Shown: positions 1 through 11,800 of the stretch, piece after piece | Layout: each line of letters begins with the position of its first letter | Numbering within the stretch: position 1 is the first letter of the stretch | From: Branchiostoma floridae | Taxonomy: Eukaryota; Chordata; Leptocardii; Amphioxiformes; Branchiostomatidae | Assembly: GCF_000003815.2 (NCBI RefSeq) | Contig: NC_049995.1 | Coordinates: 4,717,845 to 4,781,844, forward strand | Direction: 5' to 3' | Length of the DNA stretch: 64,000 bases | Position numbers and translations under genes: made by a program | The notes under the pieces: model-generated | The model's input: only the letters and a program-made list of their open reading frames with translations | Told to the model about the DNA's origin: nothing | Database searches by the model: none

Positions 1-890
1 AATTTGGGGGAGGGGGGCTCTGGCTTCGTTGTGTAAACGACATCTACACGGTTGTTCACTGTCGGCGTTGATGTCTCCCTGGCACGTAGCTTTAATAAAT
101 TACTATTTTTTTGTGATTTTCAGTTACATGTTGCACATTTTAGGTTATGTCTGGCCGGTTTTGTGACAGCTTAGCCATAGACAACACGGTCTTCCGTATT
201 TTTGTGCTCTTTTCAACCCGGGCCGACAACCCAGGAGAACAACACGTAAATGATATCCCCTTGTTGAGATGTCCACGTCCACACAGCCAGAAGACAGCTG
301 TACAGTATCTATATAGTGACTAATGTATGGATATACCAAATGTTTATGTATGCAGATTTTAATTATGGAATATATGGATAGAGCAGAGATTCCACAAATT
401 TGCAGTGGGTGTGCCACCAGTGAATGAAGATACAGGCGCACATTCACGTCTACTGAACAATCCTTATATTTTGAACTCGACACGTGTGTACATATTTTGA
501 TATATACACAAACATACAAGTACCCCTTGTTTTCTTGAATAATATACGCAAAACTATGCACATTGTTTTCAACCTTCTTTCTACATTGGGTGGTGTGAAG
601 ACTTTAAGCAGTGTTGTGTAACAAGTTCTGTTTTTTGACAAATAAATAATGAAATGAAGACAATTTCACAGAATGACTTCAATTATTTATTGCCGTAATA
701 CAATCAAGTGCACTTTTTCAATGTAGGTTGTTTCCATACACTTATCCCCAACAACAGTTGGAGACTGACAAGTGTATGTGTATCAGTGGTTCTAGTTAAG
801 ATAGACATGTTGTATTTACAGAGGCTTTTACATCTCATGTTCTTCGTTTATTGGTACAACACAGTAGTATATTTAAAGCTATGTCACACT
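1..890. other. intergenic, no gene recognised
   Basis: AT-rich sequence with short open frames only. None shows a recognisable domain or a convincing pair of splice signals. The window opens with a short G-rich run. Confidence 0.4.
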
Positions 891-904
891 ATGATATGTA
901 GGGG

Positions 905-1345
905 TTGCAATCATTCAGTACAGTTTTCTCTGTTGCTTCTATTCTTGAGATTTTATTATATTTCAGCCATACCATATATGGTATGGTGAAATATATTGTA
1001 TTCGTAATGTTTCTTTCTTTCTTTCTTTCTTTCTTTCTCCTGTCAAATCTTCAAAGCGATTCATCTCCGTCGTTCCGTGACCGAATGACCTGAAATTTGG
1101 CACAAGGGTAGAGTGGGTCAATACCGAGGTGCTTTTTTCTCATTTTTTTCATATCTGCCTCTAAAATTATTTCATTGAAGTTTAAAGGTCATGTTTTGAC
1201 CAAAACGGTATATTGTGGCCCCCTGTTCCCTTGAATTACAATGGAATGACCTTAAATTTGGTGTCGATAGGCATTAGATAGTTGGTAAAATGATCCAAGT
1301 AAAATTTGGGCATAAACTACTTTACAATGCTTAATTTCAGCGCTT
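905..1345 (+). repeat. dispersed repeat R1 with (TTTC)n core
   Basis: A short palindrome (ACCATATATGGT) is followed by a TTTC microsatellite and then text reading roughly TTCCGTGACCGAATGACC. The same order occurs in reverse orientation near 54640-54955, so this is a dispersed repeat family and not unique sequence. The boundaries are approximate. Confidence 0.6.
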
Positions 1346-1679
1346 TTCTGAGTTGAAATTGGTTTTCTTTCGGCTTCCTGCCGTGAACTCCAGTGACCCC
1401 AGAGCCCACACGTGCCAGGTGCCAGCGGTCTGGGGAGAGCGAGAGATAATTACTTTATGGACGCCAGCCAATCAGCGACGAGAAAGGCGAATGCTAGTTA
1501 ATATTCATAAGCGGGGCCTTGCAATCCCGTATATACACAAACAGATGCATATTACAGCCTTACAGTGGCCATATGGCACCCTGTGCCGGGTTTGAAATTG
1601 TAGTTTGCGAGGATTTGGAGTTCAGACAGGGTCATTTGAGCGGTAGCGGACGGTACGCGTGCATTGAACGTTAGTGTCG

Positions 1680-1770
1680 ATGAATTTACCAACATTCCGC
1701 ATGGCACTATCAATCATTTTCGGCAGATTTGGACAAGGAAAATTGGACGGCTTGCGTTTAGTTTTGATAG
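1680..1770 (+). CDS. possible first coding exon of an unidentified gene
   Basis: An ATG opens a 30-codon frame that ends exactly at a strong GTAAGT donor. A TATA-like element (TATATAC) lies about 150 bases upstream, and the stretch just before the ATG is richer in CpG than its surroundings. No downstream exon with matching phase was found: the acidic exon at 3401-3657 does not fit directly. It could equally be a 5' UTR exon or chance. No homology is recognised. Confidence 0.2.
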
Positions 1771-3400
1771 GTAAGTTTGACAGTGGCGAGAATGCATGTA
1801 TTTTTTCCCGAACAAATGTACGGTAGGTACTTCTAGTGTTGTTGTTGTTCTTTTTTGACGTAAACTTTGTACATTCAAATTGTAAGTAACTTTAAACTGC
1901 CAGAGTTTGAGCCCAATAAAACACTGTCAGTACCAGAGTATCACCACTGACCTCCGAAAAGAAACCCCCGAACAAAGTAGAAACACATATCCTCCAGGTC
2001 TCGCAGGCTACGAGCAGGAAATTATAACACTCAGACAAGATTACGTGCGATGGCTGATTGCATACAAAGTAAAACAATTTAACAGTGGTATGCAGGGGCA
2101 TATACTTAACAAAGAATTCGAAGGAAAATGAAATATATAGATAAAGCAAAATCAAATTAACTTGTTGGTCCTGGGATCTTTCAGAAAAGAAATGAAGCGA
2201 CAGAGTGGTAAAATTCTTGTAAAATTTCGAGACGTCTCCGTTTATGTAATGGCTCATACAAAACAAGAAGAAGATTGAAGTTTTTAGCTTGAAAAAACAA
2301 CAACACTCCTACTACACAGTACCTGCACCTGACAATTATTAAAACGTATGCCCTACTTGCTTAAAAAAAAGTTCACTGCAATAATAAATGTACCCACATC
2401 ACAAGGAGATTATGACGGTACTTAGACCTAGTTATCGAAGTGGAAATTGTTGAATGGCGTCATGTAATTTCATGACGAAAATCTTCTGAATGGAAGATGC
2501 GTTTTTTTTCACTCTCGGAAAAATAGGAGCTGCCGCAATTCTAAAAACCAATCAGTTATGCATAGGCGCTCCTGTGGAAGATTATATTCTTCCATATGGG
2601 CCCGGGGCATATTGGGCAAGGTCTGTTTTGACCTGGAATCAATTCACAATATTAGTTCTCTTTTGGGGATAACTTACATTAAAATATTGCATTTTTGCGC
2701 AGGGGTGACTTGGAACAGTCCAATGTTGCGTGGGAATGGGTATGGCTGAAATATGCTGTATTTGCACCCAAGCAAATGTCGGCCTTTCTAGTGTAAATAT
2801 TGTGATTGACGGTAACACAGTATATGTTTAACGGTTGTTCAACAGTACAATATGAATTGGTTGCTTTCAACTGTATTTGTATCAAAATCTATATACTGTA
2901 CGGAAAGCTCAAGTAAGATGTTACACCTGTAATACTGTATGTTGCAATGTACAAGAAACATATTTACAAGACAAACCCTCTATGTTTCAGTATACAAAAT
3001 ATACATACAGACTTGACCCACTTGCACAGGAATGTTAATTTTTGTGCTGCAACATTGTCAGTTTGTACTGTGTCAAGAAGGCTATTCCTGACAAAAGAAA
3101 TCCATATTTCTCTGGCTACCTCAATGGGACAGTAATATTGAGCAAGTCACATTTTCCTGATATAACATATATAATGTAAGCTATCAACACTAAATTGGCC
3201 CCTGTAGTTCCAAAAGAAGCCACTAGGGGATCAACACTTCACCAATTACTTATAAGATATACCAAATACACTATTTGAAAAGGATAGCCATATAGCATGT
3301 CCAGAAGTTAAGATATCAAACACGGAAGTTCTCCTGCAGTGCCGTAACAACTGCAATATGCATATGGGAATGGGAGCACATCACAAAAGTCCCACTGACT
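1771..3400. other. non-coding or intronic, no gene recognised
   Basis: Only short frames without domain features. Apart from the dispersed repeat at 2695-2797, no structured element was recognised. Confidence 0.35.
2695..2797 (+). repeat. dispersed repeat shared with 53475-53580
   Basis: About 100 bases containing GAAATATGCTGTATTTGC and AAGCAAATGTCGGCC reappear in reverse complement next to the decayed array at 53555, marking a dispersed family. Full limits are unknown. Confidence 0.6.
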
Positions 3401-3657
3401 GTGCCAACTCTTAGTCAGTCTGGCATCCATACCCCTGAGAACATGCCGGTGCTGGATTATGGAGACTGTCCATATTGCTGCCCAGCTAGTGGCTCCCTCA
3501 CTCCTGCATCAGCCACTTCCCATCCATCTCCAGTAGAGAGTGAAGACAGTGATGATGATGAAGAATTGGAGGCAGCCACCATTGAACAGCGCGGCTTGAC
3601 ACGAGAAAGGAAATACCAAGACACTCTTGCAGCTGTAAAAGACAAAATGTTAGTCAA
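3401..3657 (+). CDS. partial exon of an unidentified acidic protein, cut by an assembly gap
   Basis: An open frame of about 85 codons runs into the gap. Its composition looks coding: a CPYCC cysteine cluster, a Ser/Thr/Pro-rich stretch, a strongly acidic block (ESEDSDDDEELEA) and then a charged, helix-prone segment (RGLTRERKYQDTLAAVKDK). A possible splice acceptor (CTCTTAG) lies at its 5' end, so translation need not begin here. No family is recognised. The CxxCC cluster plus acidic tract could suit a nuclear or transposon-derived protein, but that is a guess. The missing 100 Ns hide the 3' side. Confidence 0.35.
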
Positions 3658-3659
3658 CA

Positions 3660-3759
3660 NNNNNNNNNNNNNNNNNNNNNNNNNNNNNNNNNNNNNNNNN
3701 NNNNNNNNNNNNNNNNNNNNNNNNNNNNNNNNNNNNNNNNNNNNNNNNNNNNNNNNNNN
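3660..3759. other. assembly gap (100 N)
   Basis: A run of exactly 100 unknown bases, the usual placeholder for a gap of unknown size. It truncates the open frame to its left. Confidence 0.99.
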
Positions 3760-4560
3760 GTATATACAGTATTACAGTTGCAACATCTTACATTTTCCAT
3801 AAAGTGTATTAGATACTACTGAAAGACTGCAATCACCACATATTTTTATTATTATTCTGTGGCATAATCTTTAAACATGTTACTGCTTCACAACTCACTG
3901 TCTTCATCACTGTAGTCCAAGTCATCAAGGCTGTCTGCAGTGGTTGATGGGGGTCAACTGACGAAGGCGTGATGCCTTCCCCCATCTCTAAGGTGTGCTT
4001 TAGAATTCACCGCCCTCGTCGAACCACTGTATTGAGGGATAAGATTGAATCCATGACACAGAAATAACAATAGGCATACTTAAATTTTAATCATGATTAG
4101 TCCTGTGAAACGCTAGAGGCGAGTAGAACAGTTTTTACCGCAAGCTCAACCCCGGGGATTCGAATCTGCGACCTATCACACTGGACCCGGGCAGCCAAAC
4201 TCACAAAACCAAGTACGCAACTGATTATGCCAAAAGGCTCAAAGCCATTTTGCATGGTCGGTTGGCGGTACTTGAACAGTACTGTTACACCTGGATGACA
4301 TATGAATGGGTTGCATTTTTGCAGGAAAATTTTACATTTACATTTACATTGCCAACCTTGTAACTGTAAAGGTTTCCAGCAAAAATGCCAGCCCATGCAT
4401 ACATCATCCAGGCCTAACTGATGATAAGATCAGGACATTACTGTAACGGTTCACTATTGTCCATAGCATTACAAGCAGGAAAATTAGACTTGACTGATTT
4501 TAAGTATTGGCCCTGCTAAAAATTAGCACAGCAGTGTACACACGACACTGGATCTAAAAC

Positions 4561-4903
4561 CAGGGCTCGAAATACTTTTTTCTGCATACCTGCACTGGTG
4601 CAGGTAACACTGAAAATTACCTACACCAGACAAATTTAACCTGCACCATTCTGAATTTTGAAAGTATGGATCATACTAAAATTGTTAAGGAACCATTTTT
4701 TTATATATACTTAATAGGTGGTAACAGTCAATGCTGAGCTAATAACAATCAAATCCACCTACATCTCCAGGACATTTATGTATAAAACCTAGTATATGGA
4801 CCAGTGCAATTTTTTATAGGTGCAGGTAGACACCAGAAATACCTGAAAAAACTCCAATTTTACCTGCACTAACATGCATATGTAGGTGGTATTTTGAGCC
4901 CTG
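4561..4903. mobile_element. hAT-like MITE, 343 bp
   Basis: The ends are inverted repeats: CAGGGCTCGAAATAC on the left and GTATTTTGAGCCCTG on the right. The interior repeats motifs such as ACCTGCACTGGTGCAGGTAA in both orientations. Terminal CAGGG is typical of hAT ends. No open frame for a transposase, so it is non-autonomous. A clean 8-bp target duplication is not evident. Confidence 0.7.
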
Positions 4904-5068
4904 AAACAGATTTGTAGCACAATTTTGTCGCCCCTCCCAGATTTTTAATCCAATCAAAATTGAAACATATGTTCTAATATTGAAATTCTACGTTGGTTTT
5001 GTTAAAAACGTCATGGTATTTGCGGTTCATGTCTCCTCCGCACAACCCCCCTCCCCCCAACAACTTAC

Positions 5069-5843
5069 ATTCGCCCGATACGGCGACTGTTTGTAAGAAA
5101 ATACGGAGAAAATAGTTTACCAAGGAGGTTGAGTTTACAAAGGATGCCAGAGACACAAAATTGTGCAAGGATAGATGGTAGAGACTCACCTTTGCCACAC
5201 AACGTCTGGCCACTCCAAGCAGCTTTGGTGCGGGGAATTTTTGGTGACCTTGCGCTGGCACTTGTGTTGTTTGTCGGCAGCCCCGGGATTATCGCTGTCA
5301 ATTTGAAGCTACCAGAGAAAATCGGCCGCACCGCAGGTTGGCAGACACAATATCAGCTTGTAAGCATTCCCGTCAGGAATAGCGACTTATCGATACGGTA
5401 CAAACTGACAAATTATTTGATATCCCTGTTTTCCGTGAGGCTGGTTCCGTCTACTGTGTTGCGCTTGACGTAGACTCAAGGTGCTGTATACTTCCGGTTC
5501 ATTCTGCTTCCGGTTCAAGGTGCTTGTGATCTGGTTTCACGTGGTTTTATTCCCAGGGTGCTTACTCGTGCATGATATCAGCAAGAGAATGATTGACTGA
5601 ACCTGTTTGTTCGCTCGATGTACCTAGAAAGTGTCTGGTACAATGCTGAGTTAATCCGCTCTTTATGATTTTCCCTCATTCCCGCTAAGGTTACTATGTC
5701 TCTATCCTTATCTGGAATTCCATATGTTTCATACACATTATCTGCCTCATAGAACATTAGCTGTCTTTATTATTTATATCATTATGCTTACAGGACGAAA
5801 AGCCGGGAGACACCGCTTTCCCATCCGTCTGAGGCGCCGACAT
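5069..5843 (-). CDS. candidate 5' exons of an unidentified minus-strand gene
   Basis: Three minus-strand blocks chain in phase. Exon 1 (5843-5792) starts MSAPQTDGKAVSPGFSS and ends at a GTAAGC donor. Exon 2 (5294-5190) is 105 nt, phase 1-1, with donor GTGAGT, and encodes a Pro/Ser/Lys-rich stretch. Exon 3 (5086-5069) is an 18-nt microexon between a TTACAAACAG acceptor and a GTAAGT donor, also phase 1-1. A CCGGAAGT ETS-type site lies about 28 bases upstream of the ATG. No domain is recognised and no further exons were found toward the gap at 3660. The evidence is splice signals and phase only, so this may be chance. Confidence 0.3.
5491..5513. promoter_or_regulatory. pair of ETS-type motifs (CTTCCGG)
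   Basis: Two CTTCCGGTTC copies are spaced 16 bases apart, and a third ACTTCCGG lies at 5872-5879. CCGGAAG clusters are a known signature of TATA-less housekeeping promoters bound by ETS factors. Their position beside the candidate minus-strand exons fits a promoter, but no transcript is shown. Confidence 0.35.
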
Positions 5844-6287
5844 AGTTTCGAATGAACTAGAACTTCCGGTCCAACGTATATATCTGGCGTAGACCGGAAA
5901 CCGCAATGTATTGTGGGATAGGCCGGATGCCTCCTCTACATAGAACACTACGTGAAATAAATTTGTTAATTACATGACATACATGTATAAGAGTAATGAG
6001 CTCAGTTTGGAATTTTCTTTTGTGCAAACCATGATTTCTTGTTGCCTGAAAAAGAGATAAGTACTGAAGATAAACACCATGGCTACCATCAACAACAACA
6101 ATAAAATCATTTAAAACGTTGCTGTAATAAGTCGTACTATGACCCATTGCCATTCATTTCTTACAGTATTCTTACAAATTGTCCATTTTGAAAAGTAACA
6201 TTATATATTACATCAGTTCAGCTGTTATAGCCCACATCATCGCTGGCACTTATTGACACTTATTGTTACGTTTCTTCTATCCCGTAG

Positions 6288-7491
6288 CAAACCATCAGTC
6301 CTGGAATGCCACTGTCAGTGGCTGGACAGGCACTGACAGGGGCATTTCAGACGCAAATCAGCAGAAGACCTCCACTGACAGGCCTGCAATACGTCTGGCA
6401 AGTACAAATCGGGCTCTGCACTGATCTGGGACTGTCTTGACAGGCCTGAAAGCGCTCAGGACTGTCTTGACAGGCCTGAAATACGACTGTCGATGACAGT
6501 CCCACCACTGTCAGCCATGGCCAATCACAGTCTTGTATTAATTAGACATCTAGCAAATCAGATACCAGGTCCTTTAATTGGCTGCAGGCCCAGGGAAGTT
6601 TGAACTGAGACAGTTAGATTTTTGAGCTCAGCTAGAGAAAGGACAGCAGGGATATTTACTCTGTATCCAGGTCTCCATCTCTCAGACTTTGCAGCTTGGA
6701 AAGGAGATTAATTGCCATAACTATTGTTTGGAAGTACTGTGGATGTGGGGGAAAGTGTACATCATGTTTCTGAGGTAAGATATTAGTGACAAATGGCCAC
6801 ATTTTGAATTTTGACAATTGTTGGGAGGGGGGCATGGCAGACTGTGCTATAGACTGGGTGCCTTAAACGAATAGGTACAGAAATTAAACCACAATCATGT
6901 ACATTTGTGTACAGTCAGTTGTTATCTTGTTCTTTAAGAGACTTATTTGGTTGTGGTTTCAGAAATTGACATATTATATAAGCATTTTGAAATTGTCAAA
7001 TCAATGACAGAGGACTGGTATTGACGATGCCCCATTCTTGTCTATAATGTTTCTGCTTCTGTTACTTTTTGAAGCATTTTGCAGTTGTATAAATTTCTGT
7101 ACTCTGTTTAGATAGAACCTAGTTAGCCCAAATCTTTCTATTGTTCAGTTTTTGTATAAATTTTACCTCCAAAATCTAGTACATGAGCAGAAGTGTTTTG
7201 TTATGTAAGAGCAGATCTACGACTGTCAGCGTCTGTTTTACAACTGTCAGCCTCTGGGAATCCACGACTGTCAGTCATGATTCAACGACTGTGTTACGAC
7301 TGTTCTACGACTGTCAGCCACTGGGAATTTATGACTGTCAGTCATGATTTAACGACTGTTTCTACGACTGAAAATTTGCATATTTTGTGAATAATTAGTG
7401 GCTGATACAGTGCACTGACAGGCCCTGATCAGAGGCAAAACAGTGCTGTCTGACAGTCACTGACAGTGCCATTCCAGGCCTGATAGTTTGT
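6288..7491. mobile_element. TIR transposon remnant with arrays of CTGTCA motifs, about 1.2 kb
   Basis: The two ends are inverted: CAGTCCTGGAATGCCACTGT on the left, and on the right the complement of a near-identical sequence. Both subterminal regions are packed with ACTGTCAG and CTGACAGG motifs in alternating orientation (6300-6520 and 7215-7475). The middle is unremarkable and has no transposase frame. Subterminal motif arrays are typical transposase-binding regions of hAT-like elements. A target duplication could not be fixed. Confidence 0.65.
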
Positions 7492-8240
7492 TAAGGGTGA
7501 CCACATACGGTATCTATTTGTAGATCACTAATTGATTTTACAGCGTGTTTCCTACGATCCACCATTAAACAATAAAAATTATTGACAACATATTGAATAT
7601 CACATACATTATAAACGTTTTGTTCAACTTTCAAATTTACTTTTTGTAGTCCATTTTTCCGTTTCTGCACATGGGGATGTGTGTTATTGCTGATACAATA
7701 AGAACAGCAAATTAAATGGCACAATGCATTTCTTCTAAGTAAACAGACAGCTGTGATATCTATTTACTTTGCCACTCTTTAAGATAAGCCCCCTCTAAGT
7801 TTATTATCAGTTCTTCTGACAAATCCAGACCAAATTGTCATTTATGTTCGTTTGCATTAAATTTCGAGGAAAACACTCGTTAAAGACTATGAAAATAACG
7901 ACAAAAGTGCACACCCCACAAAATTTTATAAATCAATACATTCGTGCTTGACCAGATATCTCTAGTATGGTTTGTATATAATATACATACTTAAATTTTG
8001 TGTTTGGGTGCATAGTGCTACTTGTATGTGTGCAACCTTCTTTGTTTGCATTAAGGCAATGAGGTTAAAAGCCTTGATTGAACTGAACTCAGTGCTTCTT
8101 TACACTCCAACATTGACTTCCGTGAATCATTTCATCAGGTAGAAAAATTAATGGATAACATTTTTTTCACAACCAAGACACAAGCCGTCATTACGATCTG
8201 TTTTTCACCTTCCCGAGGGCAACATTAACTGCTGTACAAT
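7492..8240. other. intergenic, downstream of the lectin gene
   Basis: AT-rich sequence with no recognised coding or structured element. Confidence 0.4.
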
Positions 8241-8241
8241 A

Positions 8242-8247
8242 TTTATT
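8242..8247 (-). promoter_or_regulatory. candidate polyadenylation signal of the lectin gene
   Basis: AATAAA on the minus strand, about 265 bases beyond the stop codon of the lectin gene. Position and hexamer fit; no cleavage site can be seen. Confidence 0.4.
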
Positions 8248-8512
8248 TATGTATATACATGGCCAATAATTACCCTTGTATATGTATATGTGACAATATG
8301 GGACCGCAGTTTGCGGCCACACTTAAGTTTAAGGTAGGACCGCATAGATATCAGTCACACCTACATGTAGCTGCAGTTTGGAATTATAGTACAAGTCAGT
8401 ATTGCCATGTGGAAGGTGAAAGACTGTCAGCGAACGTCAAATTTAAATATTGTATGTCTTTGAGTTGTGAATAAAGGATATCTTGTTATTCACTCCTACA
8501 TCTAGTCATGCT

Positions 8513-8850
8513 TCAAACAATGATTTCATAGACATCGTTTACCCAAGCCCATCCCTCGCCTCCAATACACTTACTGGAAGGACCGTTCTTCCTGTAACTG
8601 TCTTCTGCTGTGGCAGAAGAACGGCATTGACCGCTGTCCTGCACGGCGAAGACTTTGTAGCCGAGATCTTTTGCCACTTTGTAGCATTTCTTGATAGGGT
8701 CGGTGCGTGCCATGTATCCCCTGTAGAAACCGTTTCCGTGTTTGCCGTCTAAACGTGGATCTGTGTCCTCCAATGATGGCATCGTCCGGTCAGGCCAATC
8801 TGCCCAACAGCCGAGTTTCTTCAACATCATCGGGTATTTGAAATTCGGGT
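8513..8850 (-). CDS. lectin gene last exon: C-terminal four-cysteine domain
   Basis: Encodes a compact domain starting KKLGCWADWPDR, followed by KKCYKVAKDLGYKVFAVQ, GQCRSSATAE and SKCIGGEG, ending VYEIIV and TGA. The four cysteines and the pattern GCW...DR...CY..A...GY.VFAVQ...C.SSATAE recall an extracellular domain that I associate from memory with many lancelet and cnidarian proteins; I cannot name a Pfam entry. The exon may begin further upstream than chosen, since the acceptor is weak. Confidence 0.75.
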
Positions 8851-11800
8851 CTTTGGAATAAGAATACATTCGGTTACTTTTCTGCTGCCGATGTACATGC
8901 ATGTCATGTTTTTTTTTTGTCGTTTGCATTATCATTTTAGAGATATTGATGGTAGATTATACAATCTCTTTTGTCAGGACTGATTGCTTTGGGCTCCCTC
9001 CTGATGAGAGCTTGCAGTCATTCATCGCTGATTCGGGATCGAGAACGATTTGCATTTTCAGAAACACCAACAGGAGCTCAGGATTCTTTATCACTATGAA
9101 AACCAGTCCAATATCTCAGGATACTTTGTCACTGTGGAAACGTCTTGTCTGTTGATTTTAATGTTGATATATTATATTATATGATTGATTTTAACGATTC
9201 CTTGCCAATCTATCGAATTTTAATCGCAATAATTGTGACAGTCATGTTTTGATCTATTGTGATGTAAAGCCCGTAAAATGTTATTATTTTAACTCGTTTT
9301 GTAAATTCCGAAACAATTCAGCCTCGGCTGCTATTTCAGAACTACTTGTACTATTTGTATGCAATAAACGAGTTATTATTAAACCAGTAACGACTGCACA
9401 AAAATTCGTGCTAACAACATGCAGTCAATGGAGAAAAATATTGACCCGTGTCAGCCAATGAATGAATGAATTTTATTGCTCAACAATCGCACAAGGTACA
9501 ACGTATGGCAACCAATAACAACTAATAGTACTACGAAGCTACATACAGAACAACAAATTATAATCGATACGAGTACAGTTATGTTTCAGTAATCTGGTCT
9601 CGCATTTGGAATACATTTGGCCATGATAATGATATCATTTCCAAATTTTTAACTTATCTAAAGTCATTGATCTCCACTAGTCAACCAGATTCAGATCGCT
9701 AACTAAATGCATTGTACTGCCAGTTATAACTAATGTACTGCCAGTTATAACTCACCAAATTGTTTGTTTTGATCGAGAAATTGCTATCTCTAGCTCTACC
9801 TCCATGCCAAAACTCAGCTCATTTGGCCCCAAAATAAAAATAAAAGGTATTTGAAGATTTGGCAGGATAAAAAGGTGAAGAAACATGACAACATGTAGTC
9901 AATAAAGAAAATTGATAATAATATTGGTTATATAACACTTACCGTGACCTATCTGACAGGTGAATGCCATCTGAGTGCTACAAGGCCAATCCTCCCACTT
10001 GTTCCGTTGCCACTCGGAAGAGAAGGCAGCGCAGTTTTCGTAACCGCCACCATTCGGTTCAGTGGGGTTCCAGTTGTAAAAGCCTGTTGAATCCAGGGTT
10101 TGTCCGTCCTCAAACACCCACCGGTCGACGTAAGTCAGGCCGATCCAGCGGGTCCCGCTTCCGAATTGAGCGATGAAAGAGTTGTTCTCGCTGTCTCTCG
10201 GCATGGCCAACAGTCCCCCGTTAGCGAAACAAGTCCGTCTGGCCTGGTCGTAGGTCTTTTCCTCGGCAAAGTGCTTGTAGCAAGCTCTGCTAAAACGAGT
10301 GAAGCCTGGCTGACACCCTGTACAGGAAAGAAAATAGCAATTGATTATCTCCCTGAAAAATTGAGATATAGTTTTGGGTGTGTCTGTCTGTGTGTCTGTT
10401 TGTGTTTCTGGGTATTTGTGGTCAGCATAACTCTAGAAGCTCTGGATGGATTACAATGATATTTGGTATGTGGGTAGGTGTTAGGAAGATGAAGGTCAGG
10501 GTCAATTTTAGGCTCCCAGGTATATGACCTTGGTACTGCAGCAGAAATTCAGTTTTTTGTATCTTTTGACCTGGACGTGCTATGGTCTTGATTGTTTGGT
10601 GGCAGATAGCTTGTGACGTAAGGAATACTTGGTGTATGTTTAGGTCCCCTAGCAGGCTGATCTGGAGCTGCAGGCCTGGGGCATTTTTGTCAAAATCTTC
10701 TAAGGACGATATAGCTGAACAAGGGAACGACAAATTTAGATGATATTTGGTACTTATGTAGCTCAGATAGAGATGTACATCATCAAGTGCAAATTATGCA
10801 ACTGCCACTTAATTTGCATATTCAATTAGGGAAATCTATTTTTGTAGTGTTTTCCGTTATGTATTTATGTGAAAGTACCATAATCCTCTAAGTGGTAACT
10901 GATTGGACAATCAACATTGTGACCGGTGTACGCTATTTAAAGATGTACATAACCAAGCATAGATTACGTATATGTGGAAGTCATTTACAAATCAGACCAT
11001 TCACAAAGATGTGAGGGCTCCGAACTCTTCTTTTACGGCTGCTTAGTACAATTTACTGCATGGAAGAAAACATTTTTGGAGGCCTAAAATTGATGCGTGC
11101 GCGGATGTTATCCATATTATCAAATCAACATAGCCTAAGAAATAAACAAATTGAAATGAAACATTACGGAAATGAAACAAACAAAACAAAAAATCATACA
11201 TGAACATCCGGTTCCTGAAAGAAAACCATCTCCTTCAAATCCAGGTTCACAGGTGCAAGATGCATCTAGAGCAGGAGCAGGGTTATCTGTACAGGTGGCC
11301 TTAGCGTGACAAGGGTTATCCAAGCAGGCATCCATGTCTGTGTGGAAACAAAACGAATATATAAGCCCTTAACGAATATAAAAGAAAGAAAAGAAAAAGG
11401 TTGACTTGAAATATTTCACATTTCTTAATCAAATGTGTGATAACTCTGCCAAAGTGTAAAAGAAGGATCTAAACTGGACAGGGCACGATAAGATATGATG
11501 ATGATTATGAATATAATAATATACCTGAACATCCAGAACCACTGACTAGCCCATCTCCTGTATACCCAGTGTTACAGGTACAAGTAGCATCCAGGGCTGG
11601 GGCGGGGTTGTCTGTACAGGTGGCCTTGGCGTGACAAGGGTTATCCAAGCAGGCGTCCATGTCTGTGTGGGGAAAAACGAATGTGTGTGATTACTTTACC
11701 AAAGTGTAAAAGTAAGACCTAAACTGGAGAGAGCACGACAAAATATGATGATGATGATGATTACCTGAACATCCAGAACCACTGACAAGTCCATCTCCTG

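Noticed and set aside
1892-2266. minus-strand open frame of 124 codons
   Set aside because: Low-complexity, Phe/Ser/Leu-rich reading of AT-rich DNA without a domain or splice context.
4097-4200. tRNA-like B box (GATTCGAATCC) on the minus strand
   Set aside because: No matching A box at the right distance and no cloverleaf stems; at best a SINE relic.
5129-5473. plus-strand open frame of 114 codons
   Set aside because: No domain features, and it overlaps the minus-strand candidate exon, which has better splice signals.
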